Shown: positions 47,582 through 50,124 of the stretch, one piece after another
Layout: each line of letters begins with the position of its first letter
Position numbering within the stretch: the stretch's first letter is position 1
Assembly: GCA_035946615.1 (NCBI GenBank)
Contig: DASYZB010000053.1
Span: 1-50,124, forward strand
Reading direction: 5' to 3'
Length of the DNA stretch: 50,124 nucleotides
From: Verrucomicrobiia bacterium
GTDB taxonomy: Bacteria > Verrucomicrobiota > Verrucomicrobiia > Limisphaerales > UBA8199
Program-made: the position numbers and the translations under genes
Notes under the pieces: model-generated
What the model saw: only the letters and a program-made list of their open reading frames with translations
What the model was told of the DNA's origin: nothing
Databases searched by the model: none

Positions 47582-48361
47582 TTATCGGTTTCCCACCACC
47601 GCGAACAAATGTCTTAGCTCTTCGTCCACTTCAGCGGGGTTGGCTACCGTTTGGGCGATTTCATTGCGCAGCAACTGGCGATAGCGCTGGCGCAGGCGAT
47701 GCACGGCTGTTTTTACCGCCCCTTCGCTGATACCAAGCCTGCCCGCCAGGTCGGCATAGGGCTGCTCCGTCCGGTTGCCGACCAGGCATGGGTGCAGCTT
47801 GGAAAAAAGCTCCTCCTGTCCTTTCAGTTTGTATTCCGCGGCGACTTGCCGCAGCACTTCTTCAAGCAGCGCCAAGGACCACCGGCGGTCATAGCTTTGT
47901 TCAGGGGTGGAGCTATCGGCAGGCTCATAACCATAACGAGTCTCTGCCGTATCCAATTGCAACGGAACAGCACTTTGGCCGCCACCGCGTTTTTGGGCCC
48001 GCGCCTTATCCCATTGATCCGACAGAAAATGGCTCATAGCCGACAAGAGAAACGAGCGGAACCTTCCCTTTTGGCGGTCGGCTCGTTCGACCCAGTTGCG
48101 TTCAAGCAGGCGCGCGAAAAAGCCTTGCGTCAGGTCCTGGGCATCCTCCGGTGAGTATCCACGCCGGCGCACGTAGCCATAAAGAGGGTACCAGTAGGCT
48201 TGGCAGAGCTTTTCCAGGGCCGCCTGTGCCTGGAATGAATTGCCGCCCCCGGCTTTAAGCACCACAGACCAACGCGTTGAAACGAATCGGGATGATGCTT
48301 GGGCTCTGTCGTTGCTGGTGGTCGAATTCCCAAGCGAAGCAGTGTGCGTCGAAATGCTCAC
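47582..48361 (-). CDS. ECF-type RNA polymerase sigma factor
   Basis: The product has 259 residues from GTG 48361; the open frame continues upstream but has no conserved residues there, and no Shine-Dalgarno precedes either start. Region 2 has SPEDAQDLTQGFFARLLE and FRSFLLSAMSHFLSDQWDKARA; region 4 has YADLAGRLGISEGAVKTAVHRLRQRYRQLLR, a helix-turn-helix for the -35. No anti-sigma gene is adjacent. The linked Ser/Thr kinase gene is typical of the verrucomicrobial/planctomycete ECF-STK groups, in which the kinase replaces the anti-sigma factor. Confidence 0.85.
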   Translation of the reverse strand: MSISTHTASLGNSTTSNDRAQASSRFVSTRWSVVLKAGGGNSFQAQAALEKLCQAYWYPLYGYVRRRGYSPEDAQDLTQGFFARLLERNWVERADRQKGRFRSFLLSAMSHFLSDQWDKARAQKRGGGQSAVPLQLDTAETRYGYEPADSSTPEQSYDRRWSLALLEEVLRQVAAEYKLKGQEELFSKLHPCLVGNRTEQPYADLAGRLGISEGAVKTAVHRLRQRYRQLLRNEIAQTVANPAEVDEELRHLFAVVGNR

Positions 48362-48570
48362 TAGAGTTGATTGTAGCGAAAAGCGGGTGCAGACGCAATG
48401 CTGGTAATTATCGATCTGCTTCACAACGGGCTGGTAGCTCGGTGCGGAAATCGCATGGCCATTCCGTGTATTCCGAGTGTTCCGGTTTAAAAAGTTCTTT
48501 AGGCGAGGTTTTGGATTGCTCCGGCAGGATTGACAATTCATTCGTTTCATCGTGAAGTGGGCCGAGCACC
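48362..48570. other. Divergent gap between sigma factor and permease genes
   Basis: These 209 nt must carry promoters for both directions. No strong -35/-10 pair stands out, and the sigma-factor start is uncertain within it. No additional gene is supported. Confidence 0.5.
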
Positions 48571-49956
48571 ATGCAGCCCAGTCTGAGCGCACCCGCAAGC
48601 CAGCCAATGGCCGGCGCCGGGTCTCCTGGATTAAAACGTGTGCTGGGGCTTCCCGCGCTGCTCGTGTACGGAATCATTCTCATCCAGCCAACTGCCCCCA
48701 TGCCGCTCTTTGGCGCTGCGGCAGTCAAAGGCCAGGGGCATGTCGTGACAACCGTTTTGATCGGCATGGTGGCGATGTTGTTCACTGCAGTCGGCTATGG
48801 CCGCATGGCCAATGCCTATCCCAGCGCCGGTTCGGCTTATACCTACGTCAGCCGCGAAATCCATCCCGCCCTGGGTTACTTTGTCGGGTGGGGCATGATG
48901 TTCGATTATGTGATGAACCCGATCATCTGTGTCATCTGGTCGGCCAAAGCGGCGCTGAACTTTCTGCCGGAAATCCCTTTCGCTGTGTATGCCACGTTCT
49001 TTGCCGTCCTGTTCACCGTGATGAACCTGCGCGGCATCGAGGCCAGTTCGCGCACCAATGCCCTCATCGCCTCCGGCCTGGGTGTGGTGATTCTTCTCTT
49101 TTTGGGCGCGGCGGTCCGCTATCTCTGGTTGCGGCCACCGAATGGTTTTGCAGGTTGGACCCAGCCATTTTATGACCCAAAGACCTTTTCGTTTTCAGTG
49201 ATGTCGGGCGGGGCCTCGCTGGCCGTGCTCACCTATATCGGGTTCGATGGAATTTCAACATTGTCCGAAGAGGTGCACAATCCACGCCGGAACATCCTGG
49301 TGGCAACGGTGCTGGTGTGCCTGATTACAGGCGTGCTGGCCTCGATCGAGGTTTATGCCGCCCAACTCGTCTGGCCAGGCACGAGCTTTCCAGACGAAGA
49401 CACGGCCTTTTGTTTTGTGGCCGGCAAGGCCGGAGGCGCCTGGCTGTTCCAGGTGGTGAACCTGGCGCTGCTGGTGGCCACCATCGGCTCGGGCTCAGGC
49501 GCCCACCTGGGCGCTGGCAGGCTGTTGTACGGCATGGGACGCGATAATGCCATTCCCCGGAAGTTCTTTGCCGCGATTAACCCGCGGACAAGGATTCCGA
49601 GCAATAATATCATCCTGGTGGGGGTTCTGACCTTGTTGGGCGCCTTTGTCCTGACGTATTCCCTCGGGGCGGAGTTGTTGAATTTCGGGGCGCTGATTGC
49701 CTTCATGGGCGTGAACGCGTCTTCGTTTACGCATTATTTTCTGCGCAACGACCAGAAGCGGGCGGGCAGCGCCATCGCGCCTGTGCTGGGTTTTGTTATC
49801 TGCCTTTATCTTTGGCTGAGTCTCGGGGCCAAAGCGAAGATTGCCGGGCTGGTTTGGCTCTCTGCCGGGGTGCTCTATGGGGCATGGCGCACCTCGTTTT
49901 TCCGGCGACCGCTCCAGTTTGATCCAATCGCCAGCGACGATCAGCCCAGGATTTAA
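48571..49956 (+). CDS. APC-family amino acid permease
   Basis: The product has 461 residues with about 12 helices. The start of helix 1 (LLVYGIILIQPTAPM) and the line YPSAGSAYTYVSREIHPALGYFVGWGMMFDYVMNP match the APC family; TYIGFDGISTLSEEVHNPRRNI in the middle is its helix-6 region. The substrate is probably an amino acid or amine. A polar tail of about 20 residues ends the protein. Confidence 0.88.
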   Translation: MQPSLSAPASQPMAGAGSPGLKRVLGLPALLVYGIILIQPTAPMPLFGAAAVKGQGHVVTTVLIGMVAMLFTAVGYGRMANAYPSAGSAYTYVSREIHPALGYFVGWGMMFDYVMNPIICVIWSAKAALNFLPEIPFAVYATFFAVLFTVMNLRGIEASSRTNALIASGLGVVILLFLGAAVRYLWLRPPNGFAGWTQPFYDPKTFSFSVMSGGASLAVLTYIGFDGISTLSEEVHNPRRNILVATVLVCLITGVLASIEVYAAQLVWPGTSFPDEDTAFCFVAGKAGGAWLFQVVNLALLVATIGSGSGAHLGAGRLLYGMGRDNAIPRKFFAAINPRTRIPSNNIILVGVLTLLGAFVLTYSLGAELLNFGALIAFMGVNASSFTHYFLRNDQKRAGSAIAPVLGFVICLYLWLSLGAKAKIAGLVWLSAGVLYGAWRTSFFRRPLQFDPIASDDQPRI

Positions 49957-50022
49957 GGCCAAGTCCTGGTTAAGCTTCAATTTTAACTCACATTTTGGCG
50001 CTAATTTAGGCCCCGAACGGGC

Positions 50023-50124
50023 TCACAAATAGCCTAGCTCTTCGGCTCTCAGTTGAACGGCGACTGCGTGCGGGCTGATTTGCAGGGCGTCACTGAGGAA
50101 GCTCTCCACGGTCTGATCAATGGC
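50023..50124 (-). CDS. 3' end of an unidentified CDS (partial)
   Basis: The reverse frame is open from the window edge to a TGA at 50023-50025 and gives 33 residues, ending ISPHAVAVQLRAEELGYL. The ending resembles that of ImmA/IrrE-type metallopeptidases or XRE-linked proteins, but this is a weak impression. Confidence 0.35.
   Translation of the reverse strand, partial: AIDQTVESFLSDALQISPHAVAVQLRAEELGYL

Overview
The window looks like a chromosomal segment of a Verrucomicrobiota bacterium, probably of the Pedosphaera/Limisphaerales kind. The lineage evidence is a pseudopilin with the [14 protein letters not shown] leader and a C-terminal FYDGH block (856-1734), a 51-residue small basic protein of the type shared by Verrucomicrobia and Chlamydiae (7825-7980), and a relic of the SWP..GW.LQAQTN C-terminal motif common on verrucomicrobial surface proteins (26550-26654). 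The sequence is GC-rich, and most genes sit in short, tightly packed operons, several with 1-23 nt overlaps.

Layout. 1-1.9 kb: end of an unknown gene, a cysteine-rich secreted protein and a pseudopilin broken by one in-frame TGA. 1.9-5.5 kb: ferredoxin, cinA (reverse) and a TonB/ExbB/ExbD energy-transduction operon. 5.6-7.7 kb: small membrane protein, TauE/SafE-type permease and tandem UspA. 7.8-12.9 kb: small basic protein, rRNA pseudouridine synthase, SH3 protein, folD, two poorly known proteins and a LysM/TPR lipoprotein. 13.1-17.9 kb: an exopolysaccharide export locus (beta-barrel, terminator, Wzc-like tyrosine kinase, Wza-like lipoprotein, FHA membrane protein) with no glycosyltransferases. 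17.9-26.5 kb: purH, Sel1-repeat protein, two-component proteins, envelope proteins, an MFS transporter and a hybrid histidine kinase. 26.5-30.8 kb: a gene relic, a methyltransferase with a Trm112-like zinc domain, a PAAR-repeat protein, hisH, Mn-type superoxide dismutase and an AraC-O6-methylguanine methyltransferase fusion flanked by two copies of a hairpin repeat.

31-44.1 kb, all on the reverse strand, is the transcription/translation cluster: tRNA-Thr, tuf, tRNA-Trp, tRNA-Ser, secE, nusG, rplK, rplA, rplJ, rplL, rpoB, rpoC. It ends in a strong hairpin 12 nt after rpoC. 44.5-50.1 kb holds a PRC-barrel/BON envelope protein with a response regulator, an ECF-type sigma factor with a Ser/Thr kinase, an APC-family permease and the end of an unknown gene.

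The most interesting points are the terminator that abuts the start codon of the Wzc-like kinase, the FHA protein fused by overlap to the export lipoprotein, the orphan PAAR-methyltransferase pair next to hisH, and the repeat pair around the alkylation-response gene. No CRISPR array, insertion sequence, prophage or rRNA gene is visible.
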